Positions 1-7,925 are shown, counted from the first letter of the stretch. The stretch is 15,810 nt of DNA from Solobacterium sp. (GCA_016284975.1 JAEEPV010000268.1:1-15810); one strand, 5' to 3'. Numbers and translations: made by a program. The notes: generated by a model from the letters alone, not told the origin.

Positions 1-106
1 CTCCGGTATACAGCATCAGGGCATTGGCACCATAACCAAGTGCTTCCCTTACAGATCCAAGGACAAATTCCGGTGCACTCATGGACACATGAGAACCGAT
101 GATCAT
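1..106 (-). CDS. nfo: Endonuclease IV, N-terminal part (3' end outside window)
   Basis: Reading leftward from the ATG at 106-104, the frame is open to the window edge and gives about 35 residues. These begin [10 protein letters not shown] and continue through a glycine/alanine-rich stretch to ALMLYTG. Endonuclease IV proteins begin in this way: an IGSHVS strand with an early histidine, then the YGAN...YTG helix and strand of the TIM barrel. The family repairs abasic sites in DNA using a trinuclear zinc centre; most of the metal ligands lie beyond the edge and cannot be checked. The start codon overlaps the TGA stop of the helicase gene (ATGA), so the two are probably translationally coupled. 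B. subtilis has the same cshB-nfo (yqfR-yqfS) pair, which supports the call. Confidence 0.85.
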   Translation of the reverse strand, partial: MIIGSHVSMSAPEFVLGSVREALGYGANALMLYTG

Positions 107-1461
107 TTCTTTTTCTCCCGGCTGCTTTCCTTATAACGGGCAAGCTTTTCCTCTTTGATCTTGGAGCGGATGAATTCCCGTTTCTTTTTCCGGTGAATCC
201 GTTCGATCTCCGCAGCCCGTTTTTTCTTATATCCGGGTTTGACCTTGGTATTCTTTTTGGTCATGATCATGGAGATCTGCTTTTCGATCTCATCATCCTT
301 CTTCAGGCGTTTCTGTCCATACGGATGCAGGTTCTGCCAGCCGTCTTTCCGATAGCGCTGATGTTTAAAATGAATCCCCTGCTTCATCAGAGAACGGATT
401 GCCGCATCATCGCTTTCCCGATACAGTGCATAACAGATTCCGGTGGAACCGGCTCTTGCGGTACGCCCGGCACGATGAATATAAAACTCAAGATCTTCCG
501 GGAATCCACAGGAGATTACATGGGTTACAGTATCCAGATCAATCCCTCTGGCTGCGAGATCCGTAGCGACAACATAGGAATTAACGCCCATTGCCAGTTC
601 CTTCATGGCCTGTTTGCGTCGGCGGCTTTCAAGGTCCCCGTGAAGTTCCGTCACCGGCAGCTTCATGGAACGAAGATCCTCTGCAATCTCATGTGCAGTC
701 TCTCTGGTATTGGCAAAAATCAGACAGACATAGGGCTGAAAGCCCGGCAGGATCGAGCGGATCACCTCGGTATAGCTGTGATGGTAACAGGGAACCAGTA
801 CATGCGTAATATCCGGATTGAAACGTGCATCTTCTTCCGTACGGAAGGTCTGCGGATGATGCATGTATTTCTTCAGGAACGGTTTGAGCTGTTCCGGCAT
901 CGTTGCGGAAAAGGCAGCCATCTGAAGCGGCTCGCTCATACGGCCGGCAAACGCATCGATCTCATTGAGAAAACCATATTCAAGCGTCATATCCGCTTCA
1001 TCGACGATCAGTACCGAAGCCTTGTCGAGACGCAGTGCTCCTTCATCCAGAAACAGGTCCCTGATTCTTCCAGGCGTACCGATGGCAATATGTGGCTGTG
1101 AAGCATTCAGCTGCCGCAGGTCCTTTTCCCTGTCTTTTCCCCCGACATACAGACGTACACGAAGGTCCGGATCCGCTTCCTGCATGACCTTTGCCTTCTC
1201 AAAGATCTGAACTGCCAGTTCTCTGGTGGGAGCGGTTATGACCGCCTGCACATCATTGCTCGAAGAATCACATAATTCCATGAGTGGAATCAGATAAGCA
1301 TGGGTCTTACCGGTTCCGGTCTTTGATAGACCAATCACATCCTTCTTTCGGAGCATTGCCGGAATCACTTCTTCCTGAATCGGAGTTGGAGCCTTAAAGT
1401 GGTTCAGGGCAATGAACTTCATCGTATTTTTATGTAAATGAAAGTCTTCAAACTTCTTCAT
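103..1461 (-). CDS. cshB: DEAD-box ATP-dependent RNA helicase, CshB-like
   Basis: A 452-residue RNA helicase that probably remodels structured RNA, for example in cold adaptation, ribosome assembly or decay. Motifs occur in order: Q motif with PTPIQ at 25-29, motif I SKTGTGKT (46-53), Ia PTRELA (78-83), Ib TPGR (129-132), II DEAD (154-157), III SAT (185-187), IV LIFANT (247-252), [11 protein letters not shown] (299-308) and [12 protein letters not shown] (329-338). Motif I has Lys where many family members have Gln. After about residue 365 comes a Lys/Arg-rich tail ending in EKKK, typical of an RNA-binding extension. AAGGAGGT at 1471-1478, 9 bases from the ATG, fixes the start. The next gene, nfo, overlaps by 4 bases, and ispH lies divergent. 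The symbol rests on this neighbourhood and on the motif I region; CshA-type helicases are the alternative. Confidence 0.9.
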   Translation of the reverse strand: MKKFEDFHLHKNTMKFIALNHFKAPTPIQEEVIPAMLRKKDVIGLSKTGTGKTHAYLIPLMELCDSSSNDVQAVITAPTRELAVQIFEKAKVMQEADPDLRVRLYVGGKDREKDLRQLNASQPHIAIGTPGRIRDLFLDEGALRLDKASVLIVDEADMTLEYGFLNEIDAFAGRMSEPLQMAAFSATMPEQLKPFLKKYMHHPQTFRTEEDARFNPDITHVLVPCYHHSYTEVIRSILPGFQPYVCLIFANTRETAHEIAEDLRSMKLPVTELHGDLESRRRKQAMKELAMGVNSYVVATDLAARGIDLDTVTHVISCGFPEDLEFYIHRAGRTARAGSTGICYALYRESDDAAIRSLMKQGIHFKHQRYRKDGWQNLHPYGQKRLKKDDEIEKQISMIMTKKNTKVKPGYKKKRAAEIERIHRKKKREFIRSKIKEEKLARYKESSREKKK

Positions 1462-1499
1462 TTTTCAGATACCTCCTTCCCCGGTCGGAAAGCATACCA

Positions 1500-1507
1500 A
1501 TTATAAT
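1500..1507. promoter_or_regulatory. Overlapping divergent -10 boxes between cshB and ispH
   Basis: The palindrome ATTATAAT carries TATAAT on the plus strand (1502-1507, toward ispH) and TATAAT on the minus strand (1505-1500, toward cshB). It lies in the 66-base gap between the two divergent starts. I see no good -35 hexamer for either direction, so activity is inferred from the -10 boxes alone. The ispH leader would be only about 14 bases, that of cshB about 32. Confidence 0.5.
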
Positions 1508-1527
1508 GGATTTGAAAGTGAGGCGCT

Positions 1528-2430
1528 ATGGAGATTATTAAAGTCGTACCTCGTGGTTACTGTCAGGGGGTCGTACGGGCGATCCGCATCGCAAGACAGA
1601 CAGCAGAACAGTATCCGGATCAGCCGGTATATATGCTTGGCATGATCGTACACAACCGGTTTGTGGTGGATGCCTGTGAACAGCTGGGAATCCGCTGTCT
1701 TGAGGCAAGCGGCACTTCCAGACTGGATCTGCTTGATCAGATTGATTCCGGTGTCGTGATCTTCACGGCCCATGGCGTCAGCGATGCGGTCTTTGAAAAA
1801 GCCCGTGCAAAGGGACTTACGATCGTTGATGCGACCTGCCCGGATGTTGAAAAAACGCATCGTCTGATCCGGGAACATATTTCAGATGGTGACGTGCTGT
1901 ATATCGGAAAGAAAGCCCATCCGGAAGCGGAAGGTGCTGTTGGTATTGGGAAACGTGTACATCTGATTTCCTGCAAAGAAGATCTAAACGCGCTCGGAAA
2001 GCTTGAAAATGTGCTGATTACCAACCAGACCACCCTATCCATGCTGGATAATGAAGAGCTGATCCGTGAATGCCTGAAGCACTATCCCGCGGCAACCGTT
2101 CAGGCAGAAATCTGCAATGCGACCACCATGCGTCAGAAAGCGGTCATGGATCTCAGAGATATTGACCTTCTGATCGTTGTCGGAGATCCCCACTCCAATA
2201 ACTCCAATCAGCTGAAGGAAATCGGAAAAAAAGCGGGAATACCCGCTGCACTGCTGATTGAAACGGCAGAAGATCTGAGTGAAGCGCTGATTCAGGGTGC
2301 CAAACGGATCGCTGTTACTTCCGGCAGTTCAACTCCGACGCCCTTAACCAACGCAGTCATCGAAACGCTGGAAAACTATGCACGTACCGGTGTCTTTCAG
2401 AGAACGAAACTCAGTGAGCCGATTCTTTAA
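1528..2430 (+). CDS. ispH: 4-hydroxy-3-methylbut-2-enyl diphosphate reductase (IspH)
   Basis: Last enzyme of the MEP isoprenoid pathway. It reduces HMBPP to IPP and DMAPP with a 4Fe-4S cluster in the cytoplasm, feeding undecaprenyl carrier synthesis. The 300-residue length is close to the usual size of the family. The three cluster cysteines are present: Cys12 (RGYCQG), Cys104 (DATCPDV) and Cys196 (ICNATT). The diphosphate-binding and catalytic set is also visible: His42, His82 (AHGV), His131 and Glu133 (HPEAEG), Thr168 (NQTT), the SNNS motif at 223-226 and TSGSSTP near 264-270. A GTGAGG site lies 5 bases before the ATG. The gene is divergent from cshB, and its last 20 bases overlap the 3' end of the pseudouridine synthase gene on the other strand. 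Confidence 0.96.
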   Translation: MEIIKVVPRGYCQGVVRAIRIARQTAEQYPDQPVYMLGMIVHNRFVVDACEQLGIRCLEASGTSRLDLLDQIDSGVVIFTAHGVSDAVFEKARAKGLTIVDATCPDVEKTHRLIREHISDGDVLYIGKKAHPEAEGAVGIGKRVHLISCKEDLNALGKLENVLITNQTTLSMLDNEELIRECLKHYPAATVQAEICNATTMRQKAVMDLRDIDLLIVVGDPHSNNSNQLKEIGKKAGIPAALLIETAEDLSEALIQGAKRIAVTSGSSTPTPLTNAVIETLENYARTGVFQRTKLSEPIL

Positions 2431-3118
2431 GACCGGCAATTTCCGCTTCGCTCAGTTCCCGGTATTCTCCCGGGGCCAGTGATTCATCCAGTACCAGGTC
2501 TTTCATGCGAAGACGCTTCAGATAAACCACTTCATTGCCGATGGCAGAAAACATTCGTTTGATTTCATGGAACTTGCCTTCCTGCAGAATGATGCGGCAT
2601 TCCCGTTCGCCGGTGATGCGCACTTCTGCCGGTAGGCATGTTTCGTCTTTGTTCAGCCGTATCCCCTTCCGGATCGGTTCAAGATTCCCTTCTTCTATTT
2701 CTGTTTTCAGCTGCACCAGATATTCCTTCTCGACATGATTTTTCGGGGAAAGCAGCTGATGTCCAAGCGGTCCGTCATTGGTGATCAGCAGAAGCCCTTC
2801 CGTATCCAGATCCAGCCGTCCGACGGGATACAGGCCTTTTACGGAACAGTCGATCAGATCCAGTACGGTCGTACGGCTGTCGCTGGTAGCACTGATCGTA
2901 CCGGCCGGTTTATTCAGCATGAAATATACGTAACGGGTAAACAGAACCGGTTCTTCATCCAGACTTACGATGTCTATATCCGGATCAATATGAACCGATG
3001 GATCCCGGATGATCGTGCCGTTTACCATGATACGGTTATCCCGGCAGGCTTTGCGGATCTCATTGCGGGTACCGATACCCATGGAAGAAAGCATCTTGTC
3101 AAGGCGCATAAAGCTCAT
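2411..3118 (-). CDS. RsuA/RluB-family rRNA pseudouridine synthase
   Basis: A 235-residue enzyme that converts a specific uridine in rRNA to pseudouridine. An S4 RNA-binding domain occupies about residues 3-50 (MRLDKMLSSMGIGTR, then IMVNG). The catalytic domain follows, with LNKPAG at 68-73 and the family motif GRLDLDTEGLLLITNDG starting at 100, where Asp103 is the predicted nucleophile. EGKFHEIKRMF further on is also typical of the RsuA branch. The target is probably 16S position 516 if it is a true RsuA, but 23S-specific RluB/E/F enzymes look similar, so I give no symbol. Its ATG shares one base with the flippase stop codon (TAATG), which suggests coupled translation. The 3' end overlaps ispH by 20 bases, convergent, with no terminator visible between them. 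Confidence 0.92.
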   Translation of the reverse strand: MSFMRLDKMLSSMGIGTRNEIRKACRDNRIMVNGTIIRDPSVHIDPDIDIVSLDEEPVLFTRYVYFMLNKPAGTISATSDSRTTVLDLIDCSVKGLYPVGRLDLDTEGLLLITNDGPLGHQLLSPKNHVEKEYLVQLKTEIEEGNLEPIRKGIRLNKDETCLPAEVRITGERECRIILQEGKFHEIKRMFSAIGNEVVYLKRLRMKDLVLDESLAPGEYRELSEAEIAGLKESAH

Positions 3119-4767
3119 TATCTGCCTCTTTTCAGAAACCTGCGGAACAGTTCCTTAAAGGAACCGATATGGAAGATCATCTGCGGCAGTTTCATCAGAT
3201 AACTGGTATAGGCATAAATGCCGGCACCGATGATCGCATATACCGCCATCTGCAGAAGTGCAATTCCCCGGCTGGATTCACTGATGGTAAAGCCAAGCCA
3301 TTTCAGGATCACAAAGCCGCCGTTCATGCACAGACAGCACAGCAGCATCTTCAGCACCCGCTTGAAAGTAAGACCGTAATCGACGCCGAATTTGTTGGAA
3401 ATCTTGGCCAGACAGAGATAGATGATCGTCGCGGAGCACAGCACGCTCGAAGTGATGGCACCGCTGTAGCCGGTATAACGAATCAACGGATAGAATGAAA
3501 CACACTTCACAACAAAGCCGACAAACAGATAGAAGATGCTGTTGCCGCGAATATGCAGCGTCATCATCATGGAACTGCAGATCGGCGTAATCGTTGTCGC
3601 CAGCGCAAGAAAACTGGACCAGCGAAGTGCATCTTCTCCATAATTGAGGTTTGCGCCGCCGTACATCAGGAAATAAATCGGTCTTGCCAGTACATACATG
3701 GCAAAGCAGATCGGAAGTGCAATATAGAACACGGTATCCAGGCATTCCCGGACATTCTTCTGAAGTTCCCTGAAATCCCGTTTCTCCAGCGCGATTGTCA
3801 TATACGGAACAACGCCGGCTGAAAAGCCAATGCCCAATACCTGCGGGATCGAGGTAATCTTGTCACACTGCATCTGAATGATTCCATACAGCAGTTTGGC
3901 CGTTTCATACGGCATACCGAACTTTGTATTGAGGGAAATAAAGAACTGGGTGTTGATCAGCATCTGGGAATTGCCGAGAATCGAGACAATCAGGTATGGA
4001 ACACCGAAGGCAAACAGTTCCTTCAGGATCAGTCCCTGATCCACCGGTTCTTTTTCCTGAGCCCGGGCAAGCCGGTTGATCGGACCGATGTGACGATGAT
4101 CATAGCGTACATAGTACAGAATTGCGGTCAGAGCACCGATCGAAGTAGATAGTACAGCCATGTAGATGGCAAAGATCCGCGGCAGATGGAAAATGTATAC
4201 AACAATGGCGCCTAATGCGAGCAGTGCAAATACTCTGGACAGCTGTTCAATGACCTGCGATTCCGCATAGACCTTCAGATCCTTGAGTCCCTGATAGAAG
4301 CTGCGGTAGCTGTACAGCATCGGTACGAGAAACAGAGCGGCACTGAGAATAATAAAGCAGGTGCGCATCTGGGAGATGTCGATCGGTGTCGCTCCCGGGC
4401 CAAGCACTGCCATGGAAAGGCTTCCGGAAAAGACAATAAACGCCAGCATCATGATTGCGCCGCTGACCCCAAGAATCAGCGTACTGAGCTTTCGGACCAG
4501 AAGAACCGTTTTATAGTCATCGCGGCTGGCATATTTGGCTATGACTGCCGCAATCGCATACGGAAGTCCAGCGGAACTGATCTGAAGGAGAATGTTGTAA
4601 TAGTTATAGGCACCGGTGTAAAACACCATGTTGTTTTCGGTAGCGATCGCAGTAAACGGAACAACATAAAAAAGCCCAATCGCCTTGGACAGAAAAATGC
4701 CGGCCGAACTGGTCAGGGAACCGGCAATAAATGACTGTCTGACACGCTTGGATCCGGCTTCACTCAT
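3118..4767 (-). CDS. MOP-superfamily lipid II / polysaccharide flippase (MurJ/SpoVB type)
   Basis: A 549-residue integral membrane protein with many hydrophobic segments along its length, in keeping with the roughly 14 helices of the MATE/MOP (SpoVB, YtgP/MurJ) family. The N-terminus (residues about 12-45: long amphipathic start, LSKAIGLFYVVPF, then YNYYNILL) matches the YtgP layout, and RSFYQGLKDL (155-164) is the family's loop after the fourth or fifth helix. Such proteins move lipid-linked precursors, in YtgP's case lipid II, across the membrane. The C-terminus ends in a basic cluster (FRRFLKRGR). The gene overlaps the upstream lipoprotein gene by 8 bases and the downstream pseudouridine synthase gene by 1 base. 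The exact substrate cannot be read from sequence; a teichoic-acid or capsule exporter is possible but less likely in this housekeeping setting. Confidence 0.87.
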   Translation of the reverse strand: MSEAGSKRVRQSFIAGSLTSSAGIFLSKAIGLFYVVPFTAIATENNMVFYTGAYNYYNILLQISSAGLPYAIAAVIAKYASRDDYKTVLLVRKLSTLILGVSGAIMMLAFIVFSGSLSMAVLGPGATPIDISQMRTCFIILSAALFLVPMLYSYRSFYQGLKDLKVYAESQVIEQLSRVFALLALGAIVVYIFHLPRIFAIYMAVLSTSIGALTAILYYVRYDHRHIGPINRLARAQEKEPVDQGLILKELFAFGVPYLIVSILGNSQMLINTQFFISLNTKFGMPYETAKLLYGIIQMQCDKITSIPQVLGIGFSAGVVPYMTIALEKRDFRELQKNVRECLDTVFYIALPICFAMYVLARPIYFLMYGGANLNYGEDALRWSSFLALATTITPICSSMMMTLHIRGNSIFYLFVGFVVKCVSFYPLIRYTGYSGAITSSVLCSATIIYLCLAKISNKFGVDYGLTFKRVLKMLLCCLCMNGGFVILKWLGFTISESSRGIALLQMAVYAIIGAGIYAYTSYLMKLPQMIFHIGSFKELFRRFLKRGR

Positions 4768-5311
4768 TTACAGCATCCCCTTGCGTTTCCGTATTTCCTT
4801 CTGCTTCATATCCGCTGCCATCGAGTGTGAACGCAAGATATTCCCGAACGGTATTCTTACGGGACTGATCCCGCCATTCCACCATCAGCTTCAGATTCAC
4901 ACTGGGCTGCGCGCATTCTCCGGAGATGACCAGACCTTTGACATAGCCAGCGGTAACTCTGGTCTGAAACGGAACCAGCGAATAATCCTTCTTTTCAAAG
5001 ACGCCGATGCTCGGCATCATTTTTTCTGCGTCTTCAAACTGGATATCATCCTCGACTGCGAGCATGACGACGTCATACATGGCAATCTGCGGGGAATCCA
5101 GGAAAATATAATACCGATAGCTGCCGTCTGCGATCTGTGACAGTTCACCGGAAATACGGTAATAGTCCGACCCATTCTGAAAACGTTCATTGTCCTGAAC
5201 GGAGAGATAATATCCTTCATAAGAAGCCATCATCTGTTCGGATGCCTTCGTGGAAGTTTTACATCCGGCAAACAATCCTATACAAAGCAGTAAACACAAA
5301 AATTTACGCAT
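4760..5311 (-). CDS. Putative lipoprotein of unknown function
   Basis: I do not recognise a domain in this 183-residue protein. It begins with a short type II signal: MRK, a hydrophobic core (about residues 4-15), and a lipobox ending FAGC with Cys17 as the predicted lipidated residue, so the mature part should be anchored outside the membrane. The mature domain is rich in Tyr and in alternating hydrophobic/polar stretches (for example SYRYYIFLD), which suggests beta structure. The last 20 or so residues are acidic and polar. AAAGAGGT at 5317-5324, 5 bases from ATG, supports the start. It is the first gene of a tight unit with the flippase, overlapping it by 8 bases. A role alongside lipid-linked precursor export is an inference from position only. 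Confidence 0.75.
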   Translation of the reverse strand: MRKFLCLLLCIGLFAGCKTSTKASEQMMASYEGYYLSVQDNERFQNGSDYYRISGELSQIADGSYRYYIFLDSPQIAMYDVVMLAVEDDIQFEDAEKMMPSIGVFEKKDYSLVPFQTRVTAGYVKGLVISGECAQPSVNLKLMVEWRDQSRKNTVREYLAFTLDGSGYEAEGNTETQGDAVNE

Positions 5312-5327
5312 AAAATACCTCTTTGCG

Positions 5328-5336
5328 ATTATATCA
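5328..5336 (-). promoter_or_regulatory. Extended -10 promoter for the lipoprotein-flippase-rsuA unit
   Basis: TGATATAAT on the minus strand is a perfect TATAAT with the TGn extension. The hexamer 17 bases upstream is poor. The tyrS terminator lies just upstream, so some promoter is needed here. Initiation about 7 bases after the -10 would leave a leader of only about 10 bases, cutting into the Shine-Dalgarno site, so the exact start is uncertain. Confidence 0.5.
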
Positions 5337-5366
5337 CGAAGACCCCTTCCATTGAGTAATAAAGCG

Positions 5367-5392
5367 AAAAGGAAAAAGGGGCTTTTGCCCCT
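5367..5392 (-). terminator. Intrinsic terminator of tyrS
   Basis: On the minus strand a 6-bp stem AGGGGC/GCCCCT (5387-5392 with 5377-5382) closes an AAAA loop. It is followed by TTTT, CC and a further TTTT. It begins 5 bases after the tyrS stop codon. Confidence 0.88.
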
Positions 5393-5397
5393 GATCC

Positions 5398-6648
5398 TTA
5401 TGCAAATGTGATGACGATGTAATTCTTCTTTCCCTTGCGCAGGATCGAAAAATCATGGTCGATCGCAGCTTCCTTATTCAGTACTGCTTCAATCGCTGTC
5501 TGTTTCTCACCATTGACGCTGACACTGCCCTGCTGGATCAGCTTGCGTGCTTCACTCTTGGAATGGCAGACCCCAGCCTCTACCAGTGCATCGATGAGAG
5601 TCGTCCCGTCGGCGACCGTTACCTTCTGCGCATCTGCAAGTCCTTCCCGCATCTCCTGCGGTGTCAGGTCCATGATGTTGCCGCGGAAGAATGTTTCGGT
5701 GATCTTGAGCGCCTTTTCAAGACCTTCTTTTCCATGTACGATGGCTGTCAGTTCTTCAGCAAGTGCCTTCTGCGCTTCCCGCAGTTCCGGGTGTTCAGCA
5801 AGCGACGTTTCAAGGGCCATTATCTCTTCCGGGGAACGGAAGGAAAGACGCTTCAGATAATCGACTGCGTCTGCGTCCGGAGTGTTCAGCCAGAACTGGT
5901 AGAACTCATAGGCACTGGTACGCTCGGGATCGAGCCAGATATTTTTACCTTCCGACTTTCCGAATTTGGAACCGTCAGACTTTGTGATAAGCGGTGAAGT
6001 GATGCCGTATGGCTTCGCCTCATCTCCCATCACCTTGCGGATCAGTTCCATTCCGGTGGTCAGATTTCCCCACTGGTCACTGCCGCCGATCTGAATCCGG
6101 CAGCCATATGTCCGAAACAGATGGAGCCAGTCCATCGCCTGCAGGATCGTATAGGAGAATTCCGTATAGGAGATACCGGAATCCAGACGCTTTTTGATTG
6201 TATCCTTCTGCAGCATGTAGGAAACGTTAAACAGTTTTCCGTAATCCCGCAGATAATCGAGAAGCGTCATATCACCAAGCCAGTTATTGTTGTTTTCCAT
6301 GATTGCGGCATTATCCCCTTCAAATGACAGGAACATCGCCAGCTGATGCTTGATGCATTCCGCGTTGTGAAGTACTTCCTCATGGGTCAGAAGCTTGCGT
6401 TCGGTTGTTGGCCGGGGATCACCGATCATACCGGTAAAACCGCCGCACAGTGCAATCGGACGGTGTCCTGCCAGCTGATATCTGCGCAGCAGGATGATCT
6501 GCTGCAGATGACCTACATGCAGGGAATCCGCAGTCGGATCAAAGCCGCAGTAAATCGTAACCGGGGTTTTCAGGGTTTCCCTGAGACCGTCAAGATCCGT
6601 AACATCCTTTACAAGTCCACGCCATTTCAGTTCTTCCAAAAATTCCAT
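5398..6648 (-). CDS. tyrS: Tyrosine-tRNA ligase
   Basis: A 416-residue class Ic aminoacyl-tRNA synthetase that charges tRNA-Tyr in the cytoplasm, close to the usual TyrS length of about 420. The class I signature appears as HVGH (44-47) after YCGFDPTADSL, and the KMSKS loop as KFGKS (228-232). The tyrosine pocket residues of the family are visible in YTEFSYTILQAMDW (starting at 161) and QIGGSDQWGN (from 186). A C-terminal S4 domain (about 349-385, with SEARKLIQQGSVSVNG) is present. AAGGAG at 6657-6662, 8 bases before the ATG, supports the start. Expression is controlled by the T-box leader upstream, whose specifier codon is tyrosine UAC, and a strong hairpin terminator ends the transcript. 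Confidence 0.97.
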   Translation of the reverse strand: MEFLEELKWRGLVKDVTDLDGLRETLKTPVTIYCGFDPTADSLHVGHLQQIILLRRYQLAGHRPIALCGGFTGMIGDPRPTTERKLLTHEEVLHNAECIKHQLAMFLSFEGDNAAIMENNNNWLGDMTLLDYLRDYGKLFNVSYMLQKDTIKKRLDSGISYTEFSYTILQAMDWLHLFRTYGCRIQIGGSDQWGNLTTGMELIRKVMGDEAKPYGITSPLITKSDGSKFGKSEGKNIWLDPERTSAYEFYQFWLNTPDADAVDYLKRLSFRSPEEIMALETSLAEHPELREAQKALAEELTAIVHGKEGLEKALKITETFFRGNIMDLTPQEMREGLADAQKVTVADGTTLIDALVEAGVCHSKSEARKLIQQGSVSVNGEKQTAIEAVLNKEAAIDHDFSILRKGKKNYIVITFA

Positions 6649-6673
6649 CTTGTTTTCTCCTTACCGATACCAT

Positions 6674-6701
6674 ATAAAAAAGCGTCCAATCTAAGGACGC
6701 T
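6674..6701 (-). terminator. T-box attenuator terminator hairpin
   Basis: On the minus strand, AGCGTCC and GGACGCT (7 bp, 6695-6701 with 6681-6687) enclose a 7-base loop, followed by a run of six T. It lies directly downstream of the T-box sequence. It is the only terminator visible after the ccpA-like gene, so it probably also stops transcripts arriving from there. Confidence 0.92.
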
Positions 6702-6880
6702 TTCGCGCGGTACCACCTTAGTTCACATTCCTGTGCACTCTATGTCATTAACGCTGACTCACGTTTGTTGTTATCCAAAACAGCTCGCGGGTGTATTCAT
6801 CGGTGTCTTTCGCCCCCTTTCACCAGCCGGGGTGTCTCTTTCCCGAAATCCGTTCCGATTACTATTTCCGGTCATTGCCT
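6674..6880 (-). ncRNA. T-box riboswitch leader, tyrosine specifier
   Basis: The leader before tyrS has the diagnostic T-box TAAGGTGGTACCGCG (6720-6706), with the UGGU that pairs to the ACCA end of uncharged tRNA. Upstream, Stem I elements are recognisable: AGTA near the 5' side, a GGCTGGTG distal-loop motif, and a specifier loop reading GAA-UAC-A, with the UAC at 6795-6793. UAC is a tyrosine codon, in agreement with tyrS downstream, and UGGU fits the A discriminator usual in bacterial tRNA-Tyr. The competing terminator hairpin is listed separately. Uncharged tRNA-Tyr should stabilise the antiterminator and raise tyrS expression. The 5' end is estimated from the promoter. Confidence 0.95.
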
Positions 6881-6886
6881 TACTGC

Positions 6887-6915
6887 ATATTACTGAACCG
6901 CTTTCGTTCTGTCAA
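6887..6915 (-). promoter_or_regulatory. Sigma-A-type promoter of tyrS
   Basis: TTGACA (6915-6910), a 17-base spacer and TAATAT (6892-6887), reading on the minus strand. The -35 is a perfect match. It overlaps the last codons of the ccpA-like gene: the regulator's TGA stop is inside TTGACA. Initiation is expected near 6880. Confidence 0.85.
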
Positions 6916-7910
6916 TTCTTTGTTATCTGACGCGGCGTAAACAAATAGCTGAGCTCGATTTCACGCTCGAAATCATTCTGTTCCTGCAGCATCTTGGTCA
7001 TCACCCGCATCGACACTGCACCCAGATCATAGGACGGAATCGAGAACGAGGAGATCTGCGGACGTGCCATGGAGTTGTACTTTGTGTCGATCACACAGAC
7101 AATCTCCAGATCATCCGGAACCCGGATACCGTTTTCGGTTGCGGCATTCAGAATCGCCATCGCCTGGGAATCCCGGTTTCCGATCATGACATCGTAATGA
7201 TTGTTCCGTAGCCAGTCGGCCAGAAATTCATAACTGGAGCGGTTGGCAACGGGAATCCGCAGAAGCCCCTTGAACTTCTTTCCATGCTTCCTGAACGCGG
7301 CTTCCGCACCCTTGACCATCTGTTCGGTGGAAAAGCGGCTCTTACGGTCTTCTACGATCGCAATCTTTTCTTTTCCTTCCTCAAGATACTTCATTGTCAG
7401 CTCATAGATTGCTTTTTCAATGTCAACATAAACACAGCAGACATTCTCTGCGTTGACCCGGTTTTCGATCACGACAATCGGAATGCTGTATTTCTTGAGC
7501 TCCTCAACTTCAGACATCTCGAGCTTGTCATTGTAGATGATGACTCCGTCTACACGGGATTTGATAATGTCTTCGATAATGTCGCTGATCTCGGTAATTC
7601 CGGATGTAATGGTATGCAGCATGATGTTGTAGTTGTAGATCTTCGCAACATCAATCAGACCGTTGATAATCTGGCCGGTATAGGTAAAAGATGCCTCCGG
7701 TACAACCAGACCAATGGTAGTCGTTTTCTGCAGTGCAAGTCCCTGAGCAATCGCATTGGGTTTGTATCCCAGTTTTTCGATCGCGCTTTGAACTCGCTGC
7801 CGGGTCGGTTCCTTAACAACGGTAGAACCATTGATCACACGCGAAACCGTCGCAAGTGAAACACCTGCCTCTTTCGCGACATCATATATCGTTACACGTT
7901 TCATAGTCAT
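6912..7910 (-). CDS. ccpA: LacI-family transcription regulator, CcpA-like
   Basis: A 332-residue DNA-binding regulator. A LacI helix-turn-helix lies at about 7-26 (VTIYDVAKEAGVSLATVSRV), followed by the hinge helix PNAIAQGLA (51-59) and KTTTIGLVVP (62-71), then a periplasmic-binding-like effector domain. CcpA features are strong: the TIYDVA start, the KTTT linker, and near the end SMARPQ (280-285) and SYDLGAVSMRVMTK (293-306), which correspond to the CcpA region near the HPr-Ser-P contact. CcpA governs carbon catabolite control by binding cre sites. Two starts are possible, ATG at 7910 or at 7904 (MKRVTIYDVA); AGGGG at 7915-7919 is 4 or 10 bases away respectively. It is last in an operon with the DUF948-like and amphipathic genes, with tyrS next, as on the B. 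subtilis map. A closely related sugar-specific LacI repressor cannot be fully excluded. Confidence 0.8.
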   Translation of the reverse strand: MTMKRVTIYDVAKEAGVSLATVSRVINGSTVVKEPTRQRVQSAIEKLGYKPNAIAQGLALQKTTTIGLVVPEASFTYTGQIINGLIDVAKIYNYNIMLHTITSGITEISDIIEDIIKSRVDGVIIYNDKLEMSEVEELKKYSIPIVVIENRVNAENVCCVYVDIEKAIYELTMKYLEEGKEKIAIVEDRKSRFSTEQMVKGAEAAFRKHGKKFKGLLRIPVANRSSYEFLADWLRNNHYDVMIGNRDSQAMAILNAATENGIRVPDDLEIVCVIDTKYNSMARPQISSFSIPSYDLGAVSMRVMTKMLQEQNDFEREIELSYLFTPRQITKN

Positions 7911-7925
7911 TCATCCCCTGTTCCA

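Noticed and set aside
193..1101. Long open frame on the plus strand opposite the helicase
   Set aside because: It runs antisense through conserved helicase motifs, has no ribosome site, and its product lacks recognisable features.
6346..6930. Plus-strand open frame crossing the start of tyrS and the T-box leader
   Set aside because: The region is explained by tyrS, its riboswitch and promoter on the other strand; no ribosome site or family resemblance.
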